The notes below the pieces were generated by a model. That model was not told the origin of the DNA and did not search any database. It saw nothing but the letters and a program-made list of their open reading frames with translations. Position numbers and translations under genes: made by a program. A DNA stretch of 64,000 nt from Carboxylicivirga linearis (GTDB lineage Bacteria; Bacteroidota; Bacteroidia; Bacteroidales; Marinilabiliaceae): positions 288,544-352,543 of the forward strand of contig NZ_JAGUCO010000004.1 in assembly GCF_018271995.1 (NCBI RefSeq), given 5' to 3'. This document shows, one piece after another, positions 56,104 to 64,000 of this stretch. Each line of letters starts with the position of its first letter. Position 1 is the stretch's first letter.

Positions 56104-57618
56104 ATGCCAATACTGAATTCTCTCATATCCCTTGTCAATACGCGACGATTGTCGCAGATAGATAGCTTTAAAAGCAATCCGGGCCAAGTTCAGAACGAAC
56201 AGCTTCATCGTATTATCAAATCTGCCAAAGACACCTATTTGGGTAAATTGCACGACTTTGCAAGTATTAAAAACTATGAAACCTTTGCAGAGCGAATTCC
56301 TGTTTCGGATTACGAAGGTTTAAAGCCTTATGTGGAAAGAATGAAGAAGGGTGAAAAAAACCTTCTATGGCCAGGTGAGATCAAATGGTTTGCCAAATCG
56401 TCGGGAACTACCTCATCAAAAAGCAAATTTATTCCGGTTTCGAAAGAATCGTTGGAAGATTGTCATTTCAGAGGAGGTAAAGATGTGTTGGCTCTTTATA
56501 TCGAGAATAGGCCCGAATCGGATATGTTTAGTGGCAAATGCCTGACTTTAGGAGGCAGCCATCAGATTAATAACTTTAGTAACGACAGCTATTACGGTGA
56601 TTTATCGGCCATTTTAATAGAGAACCTTCCTTTTTGGACTCACTTTATGCGAACTCCCGACCAATCTATAGCCTTAATGGATGAATGGGAAGCTAAACTG
56701 GAAAAAATCACAGAAACAACACTTGTCGAGAATGTAACATCACTGGCAGGAGTTCCCAGCTGGTTTCTGGTATTGATAAAGCATCTGTTAAAGAAAAGTG
56801 GTAAAAATAACCTGCTGGATATCTGGCCTAACCTGGAGTTATTTATTCACGGAGGAATTAATTTTACGCCATATCGAAATCAATATAAAGAGTTAATTCC
56901 ATCAGATAAGATGAATTATCTCGAAACCTATAATGCATCAGAAGGTTTCTTTGCTATTCAGGATGATTTAACCATTCAGTCGATGTTGTTAATGCTTGAC
57001 TATGGCATTTTCTACGAATTTGTTCCTTTATCAGAATTGGGTAAACCTCATCCTAAAGCACTTACCATCGAACAAGTGGAAACAGGTAAAGATTATGCGC
57101 TGGTAATTACAACCAACGGTGGTATTTGGCGTTACTTAATTGGCGATACGGTTAAGTTTGAAACTACTTTCCCTCACCGAATAGTAATTACCGGCAGAAC
57201 CAAACATTTTATCAATGCTTTTGGCGAAGAGCTGATGATTGAAAATGCCGATAAAGCATTGAACGAAGCCTGTGAGCAAACAGGAGCTGTTATTAAAGAA
57301 TATACCGCAGCTCCTATTTTTATGGGGAAAGAATCGAAGGGAGCCCATCAGTGGCTTATTGAATTTGAGAAACATCCGGAAGATCTGGAAAAATTCAAAC
57401 AATTGCTGGACGATGGATTGAAGAAAGCGAATAGCGATTACGAGGCCAAGCGCTATAAAAACATGACCCTGGAAATGCCTCATGTAGAAGTAGCCCGCGA
57501 GCATTTATTTATGGATTGGCTGAGAAGCAAAAACAAATTGGGTGGACAAAATAAGGTTCCTCGACTGGCTAATAACCGCGAGTACATTGAGGAACTATTG
57601 AAGATAAATAAAAAATAA
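56104..57618 (+). CDS. GH3-family protein (acyl-adenylate-type enzyme)
   Basis: A 504-residue protein of the family named after plant GH3 auxin-responsive proteins (not a glycosidase). The adenylate-forming motif is KSSGTTSSKSKFIPVS (about 97-112), with later ETYNASEGFFAIQDD and IWRYLIGDTVKF, typical of the ANL/GH3 fold. Such enzymes adenylate an acid and join it to an amino acid or another nucleophile. The bacterial substrate is unknown. It is 9 bases upstream of a deoxynucleoside kinase gene, so they share a transcript. Confidence 0.88.
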   Translation: MPILNSLISLVNTRRLSQIDSFKSNPGQVQNEQLHRIIKSAKDTYLGKLHDFASIKNYETFAERIPVSDYEGLKPYVERMKKGEKNLLWPGEIKWFAKSSGTTSSKSKFIPVSKESLEDCHFRGGKDVLALYIENRPESDMFSGKCLTLGGSHQINNFSNDSYYGDLSAILIENLPFWTHFMRTPDQSIALMDEWEAKLEKITETTLVENVTSLAGVPSWFLVLIKHLLKKSGKNNLLDIWPNLELFIHGGINFTPYRNQYKELIPSDKMNYLETYNASEGFFAIQDDLTIQSMLLMLDYGIFYEFVPLSELGKPHPKALTIEQVETGKDYALVITTNGGIWRYLIGDTVKFETTFPHRIVITGRTKHFINAFGEELMIENADKALNEACEQTGAVIKEYTAAPIFMGKESKGAHQWLIEFEKHPEDLEKFKQLLDDGLKKANSDYEAKRYKNMTLEMPHVEVAREHLFMDWLRSKNKLGGQNKVPRLANNREYIEELLKINKK

Positions 57619-57627
57619 GAGAAGGAT

Positions 57628-58242
57628 ATGCATATTGCAGTTGCAGGAAATATTGGATCGGGAAAAACATCATTAACCGAATTGTTGGCACGTCATTATG
57701 GTTGGGAACCCCACTACGAAGATGTAGATGAGAATCCGTACCTGGCTGATTTTTACGAAGACATGCCTCGCTGGTCGTTTAACCTGCAGGTTTATTTCTT
57801 AAAAAGTCGTTTTTCATCGGTGCAGCAATTCCGTGCAGCCGGCAAAACAGTTATTCAGGATCGTACCATATACGAAGATGCCTATATTTTTGCGCCCAAC
57901 CTGCACGATATGGGTTTGATGAGTCGTAGGGATTACGAAAACTATTTTTCTCTTTTTGAATTGATGAACAGCTTTGTGCAGGCGCCGGATCTGTTAATAT
58001 ACCTGAGAGCTTCCATTCCAACACTGGTGAATCAAATACAAATGCGCGGCCGCAGCTACGAAAACAATATCCGTTTAGATTATCTGAAACGATTAAACGA
58101 ACGCTACGAAGCCTGGATTCAGGGATACACCAATGGCAAACTTTTGATTATTGATGCCAATGAAATTGACTTTATTAAAAACAAGTCTGATTTGAGTATG
58201 ATCATCGATAAGGTGGATGCTCAAATTCACGGATTATTTTAA
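57628..58242 (+). CDS. Deoxynucleoside kinase
   Basis: A 204-residue kinase of the dNK family (deoxyadenosine/deoxycytidine/deoxyguanosine kinases), which phosphorylates salvaged deoxynucleosides to monophosphates. The P-loop is GNIGSGKTSLT (7-17), followed by ENPYLADFYED, the catalytic DRTIYEDAYIFA (about 78-89) and a lid with RGRSYENNIRLDYL. Cytoplasmic. Co-transcribed with the GH3-family gene; 71 bases separate it from the J-protein gene. Confidence 0.92.
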   Translation: MHIAVAGNIGSGKTSLTELLARHYGWEPHYEDVDENPYLADFYEDMPRWSFNLQVYFLKSRFSSVQQFRAAGKTVIQDRTIYEDAYIFAPNLHDMGLMSRRDYENYFSLFELMNSFVQAPDLLIYLRASIPTLVNQIQMRGRSYENNIRLDYLKRLNERYEAWIQGYTNGKLLIIDANEIDFIKNKSDLSMIIDKVDAQIHGLF

Positions 58243-58313
58243 AGAGTGTGAAGAGTGCTGTCCACAGTATTACTCATGCGGACCTCAGGCTTCGGACTTC
58301 GGACTGTTTTTAA

Positions 58314-59336
58314 ATGAATGATTACTACAAAATACTAGGCATAACCCGAAATGCTTCGATGGAGCAAATTAAAAAAGCCTATCGTAGCAAAGCCAAGCAA
58401 TATCATCCCGACATTAATAAGGAAGATAATGCTCACGATCAATTCATTCTGATAAACGAAGCCTTTGAGTATTTTGAGCAGCTGCATAACCATAAAAAGG
58501 CCATCCGGGATAAAGCAGAGCAGTCGGCTACCATGGATGAGTTCTGGAAAACATGGAACGATTTCAACCGACAGAAAGCACGCGAAAGAGCACGGCAGCA
58601 TGCCCGGATGAAATACGAAGCTTATCTGAAATCGGATTTATACCGAACAACGGAAGCCGTCAACTCAATTGTTGACTTTATAGGCACCGTTTTTTTAATG
58701 CTGTTTATTTTCGGGGTTCCCATTATTGCTTATTCAAAGCATGGACTAAAAGCATTGCTGTTTGGATTAATTTTTATTATTCCAACGGCTCCGTTCTGGA
58801 TTAAATTTCTGATACGAACCTTTAACAAAGAATTTCTGCTCTCGATTTTTGGCTGGCAGGCATCCACCATTCGCTCTAAAATATTTCGGTTGATGTTCTT
58901 TACCATCTTCAACATCCTTGTGTTTTTTAAAGTGGTACTCAACACCCTTCTGCCCCTGCAAACCATTGCTCTTGTTTACAGTGTTTTATTATTATTGGCA
59001 GTTGGTGCTTCCTTCGCTGTTCAATCGCGCTATTACAGATATTTAATACGCATAGTGGTGGCTCCAACACTCATCAGCTTATTTTTTCTGATGAACCGTG
59101 TATCAACCCATGCCCCTTATACCGAAACGTATCGGTACACCTATGACCAATACGCTGACGATAAGGTTTTTTTTACCATTCAACTATCCAACGAGCAATA
59201 CAAAAACTCCCCCGGAGTAAGAATGTTTTTTGATTATACTCCGTTTTTACGCAACAACCATATCACCTACACATTCGCCACCGGGTTATTGGGAATAGAT
59301 GTTATTACTGATGTTGAAGTATTTAGTCAGTTGTAG
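58314..59336 (+). CDS. Membrane protein with an N-terminal J domain
   Basis: A 340-residue protein. The J domain (1-60) has [22 protein letters not shown] in pieces and the HPD motif in [11 protein letters not shown], so it can stimulate an Hsp70. A charged linker follows (about 65-110), then about five hydrophobic segments between 120 and 260 and a C-terminal soluble part. No zinc-finger or G/F region is present, so this is a class III J-protein tethered in the membrane. What it recruits DnaK for is unknown. Confidence 0.85.
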   Translation: MNDYYKILGITRNASMEQIKKAYRSKAKQYHPDINKEDNAHDQFILINEAFEYFEQLHNHKKAIRDKAEQSATMDEFWKTWNDFNRQKARERARQHARMKYEAYLKSDLYRTTEAVNSIVDFIGTVFLMLFIFGVPIIAYSKHGLKALLFGLIFIIPTAPFWIKFLIRTFNKEFLLSIFGWQASTIRSKIFRLMFFTIFNILVFFKVVLNTLLPLQTIALVYSVLLLLAVGASFAVQSRYYRYLIRIVVAPTLISLFFLMNRVSTHAPYTETYRYTYDQYADDKVFFTIQLSNEQYKNSPGVRMFFDYTPFLRNNHITYTFATGLLGIDVITDVEVFSQL

Positions 59337-59411
59337 TATTCTTATTCTTTAAAAGCAACCAGACAAAAACTATCTTTATTTAAGAACAGGCTATCAATTT
59401 TAGTCTACCCC

Positions 59412-60752
59412 TTAATCCACCACCAACTTAATACCGGCCGAAATTAAATTAGCATGAAATCCTGAATTTCGTTCGTAGTAATTATACTTCAGATCGATGG
59501 ATTTAATACCTAAACGCCAGATATGTGATTCGGTAAAAATATCGGAATAGCTTATTCCAAAACCGAGTTGATTGGCTGTAAATTCCGACAAATCGTAATC
59601 GGAAGTATAGTATTGATCTGTGGATAAATGCTGCTCAAATGGTTTGAAATAGTCGGCAGCCGACTGGTAATAGTATCGATACGAAGGATACAATGTAAAA
59701 CGTTGACTAATTTTAACTGGCAACTCAACATTAGCAGTATGCGATAAAACACCCCACTCATCAAAGTAATATCGGTAAAAAGCTCTCGCCACCACTATTT
59801 CGTTAAGATAATAATGCAGGCGTGTACCCAATGCTATTTTTAAACGGGCATCGGGTAATTGTTCAACATCATCAGCCAATTGAAACTGATCGATAAATGA
59901 CGCCTCAGTATCGGCAAAATAAACCCTCTGAAAAGGTGTTGACAATAAGCCATTTTGCTGAATTAAATCAAACAGGAAAATACCTTGAAAATTTGAAGTA
60001 AAAATTTGTGAGACAGACAGGCCTAAAGCATAAGAGTTACGTTTTTTGGAAGAATGCTCACTAAAGACCGGAGCATAATCTGGATTACCGGTAATATTAT
60101 GCAGGCTAAAGAACGGATCATCAAGCCCCTCTCCTCCTTCACCAAACGGACGTAGTTCATACGGATATAATAAACTCCAGCTATCTAAATGAACGGACAG
60201 TTTAGCATGTAATTCAGTATTTTTCTCATTCAGCAAACGGGTGTATCCTCCACCAAAACCCAACGAAAAATAATCGAACTCTGATGAAACAGAAAAATGA
60301 GAGCTCCATATAGAATTACGATCGTCGGATGAATGACTATAAGTACCCGTAAAATTTGACCACACATCGCTCTTTGAAGCTCCTGAAGAAGCCCGAAAAG
60401 GATCAGCAGGCTGTTCTCCGTCAAACGGATTAATATTACTTGACGAAGCTGAGGTGTAAGCCGAAACACTGGCATCAATAGTAAGCACATCATCATCATT
60501 TAAAGGCACACTTACCACAATAGCTGCAGCACCATCGGTTAATTGCTCGGTCCCTTTACCGCCGCTTACAGCAGCATTTTCCCCATCCTGATTATATATG
60601 CTGGTTAAGAAATCAACTTCAGTCCTTTCGAGCACACGTTTTTTATACTCTCCATCATTTCTTTCTTCCTTTCTATTCTGAGCTCTTGCCCCTGTAAAGG
60701 CTAAAACACCTACAACAGAACAAAATATTTGGTATCTACTTATTCTTTTCAT
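59412..60752 (-). CDS. DUF3570-family outer-membrane barrel
   Basis: A 446-residue protein with a signal peptide (1-24, ending GARAQ). The sequence shows DUF3570 features: an acidic-charged start (LERTEVDFLTSIYNQDG), strands such as VLTIDASVSAYTSASSSN, and a C-terminal barrel ending in LVVD. The segment ASSGASKSD (residues 121-129) contains SGAS, close to the [ST]GA[ST] pattern of ApbE flavin-attachment sites, which is notable because apbE is in the same operon. The gene is last in the minus-strand operon 62403-59412. Confidence 0.85.
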   Translation of the reverse strand: MKRISRYQIFCSVVGVLAFTGARAQNRKEERNDGEYKKRVLERTEVDFLTSIYNQDGENAAVSGGKGTEQLTDGAAAIVVSVPLNDDDVLTIDASVSAYTSASSSNINPFDGEQPADPFRASSGASKSDVWSNFTGTYSHSSDDRNSIWSSHFSVSSEFDYFSLGFGGGYTRLLNEKNTELHAKLSVHLDSWSLLYPYELRPFGEGGEGLDDPFFSLHNITGNPDYAPVFSEHSSKKRNSYALGLSVSQIFTSNFQGIFLFDLIQQNGLLSTPFQRVYFADTEASFIDQFQLADDVEQLPDARLKIALGTRLHYYLNEIVVARAFYRYYFDEWGVLSHTANVELPVKISQRFTLYPSYRYYYQSAADYFKPFEQHLSTDQYYTSDYDLSEFTANQLGFGISYSDIFTESHIWRLGIKSIDLKYNYYERNSGFHANLISAGIKLVVD

Positions 60753-60766
60753 CCCAATTGTTTCTA

Positions 60767-60979
60767 TTAATTACAACCACATCCTCCACCAGTTTTTCCT
60801 CCGTTAGCTCCAGAAGCCGCTTCGCGATACGAATGAAAAGTAGATTCGTAACGATCTCCCGAACGAGTACTTAATGCCATATCAGGATCATTCAATTTTA
60901 CTTTTTCATATTCCTTAACGGCTACGCAACTGTACATTAACAGGGAAGTCAACGCAATTATTACCATTTTCTTTTTCAT
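60767..60979 (-). CDS. DUF4266-type small lipoprotein
   Basis: A 70-residue protein. The lipobox LMYSC makes Cys18 the lipidated residue. The middle KVKLNDPDMALSTRSGDRYE matches DUF4266, and the C-terminus runs YREAASGANGGKTGGGCGCN with Cys67 and Cys69 in a CxC pair. The C-terminal glycine-rich cysteine tail suggests a redox or metal role. It overlaps the ApbE stop by four bases and precedes the DUF3570 gene by 14 bases, so the three are translated together. Confidence 0.83.
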   Translation of the reverse strand: MKKKMVIIALTSLLMYSCVAVKEYEKVKLNDPDMALSTRSGDRYESTFHSYREAASGANGGKTGGGCGCN

Positions 60980-61962
60980 TGCAATTCTAATTTAATATTA
61001 TCGGAAGTAAACACATTACCTTCTTCATCAATAAGAATACACTCTGTTTTGGGCAACTGATTAATACGATCAATACCTACTTCTTTGCCCATCACAAAAA
61101 TAGCTGTTGCCAAAGCATCGCATAATTCAGCTTTTGGCGAAAATACTGTCACACTAACCAATCCTTCAGAAGGATATCCGGTTTTAGGATTGATAATATG
61201 TGAATACTTTTTACCATCGATAGTAACAAACTTTTCGTAGTTACCCGATGTTGCTACAGCACCATTATGAATTGGGAGATGAGCAAATGCCTTTTGTTTC
61301 TTTAGCGGATTGGTTATGGCTACCGTCCAATCCATTCCATTGGATTTAGTGCCCCAAACATTTAAATCGCCCGAAGCATTAATAATACCTCCTGTAACAC
61401 CCAGTTGCATTAATAAGTGCTTGGCTTTATCGGCAGCAAAGCCTTTACCAATGGCACCAAACCCAATTTTCATACCCTTTTTCAATAAAAATACAGTAGT
61501 ATCTTTATCGTTAAGCTGTATATTCTGAAAACCAATATTTGATACCGAAGCACTAATTTCTTCTTTTGCAGGCATTCTTTTCATACTGCCGTCGAACTTC
61601 CAAACCGGGTCGAGCGAAGCAAAGGTGATATCAAAAGCCCCATCGGTTAATTTTGAAATAGCTAGCGAATGCTGTATGAGTTCAAATAATAAAGGATGCA
61701 CTTTAACGGGTTTCAAACCCGCATTTTTATTTACAAGCGACGTTTGAGAAGCTACATCCCACGATGAAATAAGCTTTTCTATCCTGGTTATCTCATCAAT
61801 TGCTTTTTGAATATATACATCGGCTTCTTTTTGTTCATCAGCCACCACTGTTATACCAAAATCACATCCCATCAATAACAATTCTCGCTGATAAACCTGT
61901 TGCGATTGACTCATAAAAGAGATGAACAACAGCATAAAAGTTGGCAGACCTGTTTTCTTCAA
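60976..61962 (-). CDS. ApbE-family FAD:protein FMN transferase
   Basis: A 328-residue secreted enzyme (signal peptide about 1-20). ApbE proteins hydrolyse FAD and attach FMN to Ser or Thr of extracytoplasmic proteins in a Mg-dependent reaction. Visible features are LMGCDFGITVVAD (substrate loop), SGDLNVWG, SHIINPKTGYPSEGLVSVTV and the metal-binding Asp in AELCDALATAIFVMG. It sits in an operon with thioredoxin-like, DUF4266 and DUF3570 proteins, one of which may be its target. It overlaps the DUF4266 gene by four bases. Confidence 0.92.
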   Translation of the reverse strand: MKKTGLPTFMLLFISFMSQSQQVYQRELLLMGCDFGITVVADEQKEADVYIQKAIDEITRIEKLISSWDVASQTSLVNKNAGLKPVKVHPLLFELIQHSLAISKLTDGAFDITFASLDPVWKFDGSMKRMPAKEEISASVSNIGFQNIQLNDKDTTVFLLKKGMKIGFGAIGKGFAADKAKHLLMQLGVTGGIINASGDLNVWGTKSNGMDWTVAITNPLKKQKAFAHLPIHNGAVATSGNYEKFVTIDGKKYSHIINPKTGYPSEGLVSVTVFSPKAELCDALATAIFVMGKEVGIDRINQLPKTECILIDEEGNVFTSDNIKLELQ

Positions 61963-61965
61963 AAC

Positions 61966-62403
61966 CTACTGTTTTAAAGCCGTTAAATGATTAAAATACT
62001 CGTCTGGCGACATCTTTTTATAACCGGTTTCACCCAACACATCTCCTTTTTCATCAAGAATAACAACCAGAGGGAAATAACCTTTTTGATTATACTTTTC
62101 AAAAAGGCGATTATTCTTCTCTTGCTGTTCCTTAGGTAAGGCGTTCGCTTTTCGGCGAGGAAAATCAACTTTTAGCAATACATATTGCTCTTTGGCTTTT
62201 TTCAGAAACTCGTCGGTCGACAAAATCTCTTTATCTAAGCGCATACACACCGAACACCAGTCGGAACCCTGAAACAACATCAGAATATTTTTATGCTCGC
62301 TGGCCGCCAATTGTTTGGCTTCGTTAAAATCGGTAACCCATTCTTCGGCATGTATAACTGAAATACAAAGCATGAAGAAGGCTATTAATGACATCTTTCT
62401 CAT
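61966..62403 (-). CDS. Secreted thioredoxin-fold protein
   Basis: A 145-residue protein with a signal peptide (about 1-19, ending VIHA). The thioredoxin fold carries the active site Cys50-Ser-Val-Cys53 in GSDWCSVCMRLDKEIL and a cis-Pro in GYFPLVVILDEKGD, like the DsbD-gamma/thioredoxin_7 group. It is first in the operon with apbE, three bases before it, so its reducing or oxidising power may serve the CxC lipoprotein or the barrel. Confidence 0.9.
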   Translation of the reverse strand: MRKMSLIAFFMLCISVIHAEEWVTDFNEAKQLAASEHKNILMLFQGSDWCSVCMRLDKEILSTDEFLKKAKEQYVLLKVDFPRRKANALPKEQQEKNNRLFEKYNQKGYFPLVVILDEKGDVLGETGYKKMSPDEYFNHLTALKQ

Positions 62404-62495
62404 TGGTTGTGTTTAGCTATTACAAACAAGACAGGTGATAAATTGTTTTTGGTTGCTATAAAACTTCACCCAGTGAATGAATATAAATGGAGTAA

Positions 62496-62527
62496 AATAA
62501 AAAAGCACCCCACGTTTGAGGTGCTCA
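62496..62527 (-). terminator. Terminator of the helical protein gene
   Basis: On the minus strand AGCACC pairs with GGTGCT and is followed by TTTTTT. It lies 38 bases after the stop codon at 62565. Confidence 0.75.
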
Positions 62528-62564
62528 ACTAAATTTTAGAAAATATGAGTAAAAAAGACGTATT

Positions 62565-63263
62565 TTATTTACTCTGACGAGCCGAGGTATTTGCCTCTGT
62601 TATATACTGATTAATTTCATTTACTGCCTCCTGTATTCCTTCCGGATCGTTCATCATATACAGGGTATTTAAAACATTTTCGAGCAGATCTACCGACTGT
62701 CGCAATTGTTTAAAGGCTTCGTCATCCGGTATAGTGGTATCTGTTGAGCGGGCCGCACTGCGCTGTTTCGATAGTTCTATAAACTGATCGTTAGCCATTT
62801 GTAGTTCGTTCAACCACTCCACTGCATGAATGGTTTTGAAATGGGGCTGATTGTCAGTTGTGTTTAAATCCGTGAGCAAACTTTTGGTAGCAGCTGTTTG
62901 CTCATCATTAGACATATCATAAAGTTTTGTGCCATTCTTTATAAATACCGACCATAAGGCTTGGCAAGCACTATTATATTTAGTATTATTTCGTCGCAAA
63001 CCAGCCCTTACATGATCTTTCAACGAAATAAAACAATTGTCTCTGAGCAGATCAGCATCCTTAATTGCTTCTGTAAGATTTTGCTTTTGGGTGCTACCTA
63101 CCGATTGTAAAGCAACTTTTACATTTGCCTCAATGGCCGATAAAACGGTAGTAAGCATAGCATTATCAGGAAACTTGTTGTTTAATAACCCGGTTATTTT
63201 ATTAGCCAGATCAACCAATCGAGAAAGACTAAAATAGGAATATACAATTTGTACGATCATCAC
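62565..63263 (-). CDS. Uncharacterised helical protein, possibly DUF6261-like
   Basis: A 232-residue protein, nearly all alpha-helical, with conserved-looking blocks SLSRLVDLANKITGLLN near the start, a central AIKDADLLRDNCFISLKDHVRAGLRR (given in pieces), and HAVEWLNELQMANDQFIELS. It resembles DUF6261, a Bacteroidota-only family of unknown function, but this is memory and not a search. No signal peptide. It is transcribed away from the 41-bp-period array at 63414-63638, which lies about 150 bases upstream. Function unknown. Confidence 0.6.
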   Translation of the reverse strand: MMIVQIVYSYFSLSRLVDLANKITGLLNNKFPDNAMLTTVLSAIEANVKVALQSVGSTQKQNLTEAIKDADLLRDNCFISLKDHVRAGLRRNNTKYNSACQALWSVFIKNGTKLYDMSNDEQTAATKSLLTDLNTTDNQPHFKTIHAVEWLNELQMANDQFIELSKQRSAARSTDTTIPDDEAFKQLRQSVDLLENVLNTLYMMNDPEGIQEAVNEINQYITEANTSARQSK

Positions 63264-63413
63264 TTAGGTTTTTAAGTTTGTAAAAAGTTATTGGAACATA
63301 ATTTAATGTAAATAATTATAACAACCAACTTTAATGAATATTTATATTATACAAATAATAACTATTTAGTGTGTACGACACTAGTATTCAGATAAAAAAG
63401 CCACCAGAAACCT

Positions 63414-63638
63414 TCTCCACGAGCGTGGAAATAAAAGCTGACAATTTAGAATGAACGACACCAACGTGGAATGCAAAATGAGCAGCACAGTTTTTACGAC
63501 ACGAACGTGGAGTTCAATCTTGAAGATTTTTTTTTAATGACACGATCGTGGAGTTCGCCCCCAATCGTTAGGAAACTACTACACAAACGTGTCAACAAAA
63601 ATGTATAATTCAGCAAACGTTCCACGGTTGTGGAATTA
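63414..63638. repeat. Six-unit array of dyad sites with a fixed 41-bp period
   Basis: Units start at 63414, 63455, 63496, 63537, 63578 and 63619. Each is a roughly 20-base motif with the core CACGAACGTGGA (best: ACGACACGAACGTGGAGTTC at 63496) plus a 21-base unrelated spacer. The dyad centres are at 63422, 63463, 63504, 63545, 63586 and 63627, exactly 41 apart. A degenerate seventh copy is at about 63375. Units are imperfect: the first is TCCACGAGCGTGGA, the fifth ACACAAACGTGTC and the sixth TTCCACGGTTGTGGAA. The pattern suggests phased protein sites rather than a CRISPR. Confidence 0.75.
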
Positions 63639-64000
63639 AAAATTAACCTAACTATTAGATGTTTTATACACTGAAAGTATAATTAATGTACCCCATAATA
63701 CAATCAAACAATTAGCCCCATTGTTAAAAATTTCTAAGAGATAATTTATAGTTATACGCCAATTATGTTTAGTTTTAAGGAGCTTTATTGAATACAAGTC
63801 GTTTATATGCGTTTAAATTGGTTAAACACTTATAATTATTTAAAAACGACTTTATATCAATAAACCAAGCAATTAGTATAATTGATTAACTACTGACGGT
63901 TACAGAGTAGTTATAGCCCATAAACTGGTATTGGAACTTTAACCTTTACTCTGTTTGTCTAAAAGTAGTCAGAAAAGGAATCATCTTGTATGGTAAGAAG
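63639..64000. other. Gene-free AT-rich DNA at the right edge
   Basis: After the array no reading frame of useful length, tRNA or strong hairpin was found up to the window end. The bases between the helical gene and the array (63264-63413) are also free of genes. Confidence 0.5.

Noticed and set aside
63414..63638. A CRISPR array at the right edge
   Set aside because: Period is regular (41), but repeats differ from each other at several positions, spacers are only about 21 bases and no cas gene is nearby.
1..64000. A prophage, defence island or biosynthetic cluster
   Set aside because: No capsid, portal, integrase, restriction, CRISPR or assembly-line genes are present; the content is ordinary chromosomal.

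Overview
The window is chromosomal DNA of a Bacteroidota bacterium, most likely a free-living (marine or sediment) member of the Bacteroidales/Marinilabiliales type. Support: a SusC/SusD glycan-uptake locus, a fused ResB-CcsA cytochrome c maturation protein, the DUF177-rpmF-fabH neighbourhood, TAnnTTTG-type promoter boxes, many small outer-membrane barrels and AT-rich spacers. No prophage, conjugative element or complete insertion sequence was seen; all mobile or repeat signals are small and non-coding.

Layout. 1-2100: left edge with a 21-bp tandem repeat (possible IS21-type end or heptapeptide tail), an orphan helical protein, a lipoprotein and a 188-bp MITE-like element. 2100-6800: two secreted proteins on the minus strand, one a large cysteine peptidase with LamG and PKD domains. 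7139-7328: two identical tRNA-Asn genes. 7.4-12 kb: PfkB kinase, Kbl, a barrel protein and an orphan chemoreceptor. 12-14.4 kb: a secreted Cys/Lys-rich mini-protein divergent from a Cys-containing sensor kinase and its OmpR-type regulator. 14.4-19.7 kb: MFS transporter, transglutaminase-like protein, YbaK-type deacylase, two unknowns, TlpA-type thioredoxin, small barrel. 19.8-29.3 kb: a polysaccharide utilisation locus (SusC, SusD, SusE-like, two GH30 lipoproteins). 29.7-46.5 kb: metalloprotease, dGTPase, redox proteins (TlpA-like, Tpx), CcsBA, a Cache chemoreceptor, a porin-like barrel, fabH-rpmF-DUF177. 46.6-55.4 kb: three sensor kinases around rsgA. 55.4-59.3 kb: CvpA, GH3-family protein, deoxynucleoside kinase, membrane J-protein. 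59.4-62.4 kb: a DUF3570-DUF4266-ApbE-thioredoxin operon. 62.5-64 kb: a helical protein preceded by a regular 41-bp-period array of dyad sites in an otherwise gene-free 0.7 kb.

How it fits together. The PUL looks like a beta-glucan system: SusC/SusD import with two surface GH30 enzymes and a binding lipoprotein. Extracytoplasmic redox is a recurring theme (CcsBA, two TlpA-type proteins, Tpx, and the ApbE operon). The best candidates for something undescribed are the 41-bp array at 63414-63638 next to an uncharacterised gene, the ApbE/DUF4266/DUF3570 operon with an SGAS motif that could accept flavin, and the Cys-rich mini-protein with its Cys-containing two-component system and a triple GTTAA repeat in the shared promoter region. 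All functions are read from sequence motifs; no database search was run.
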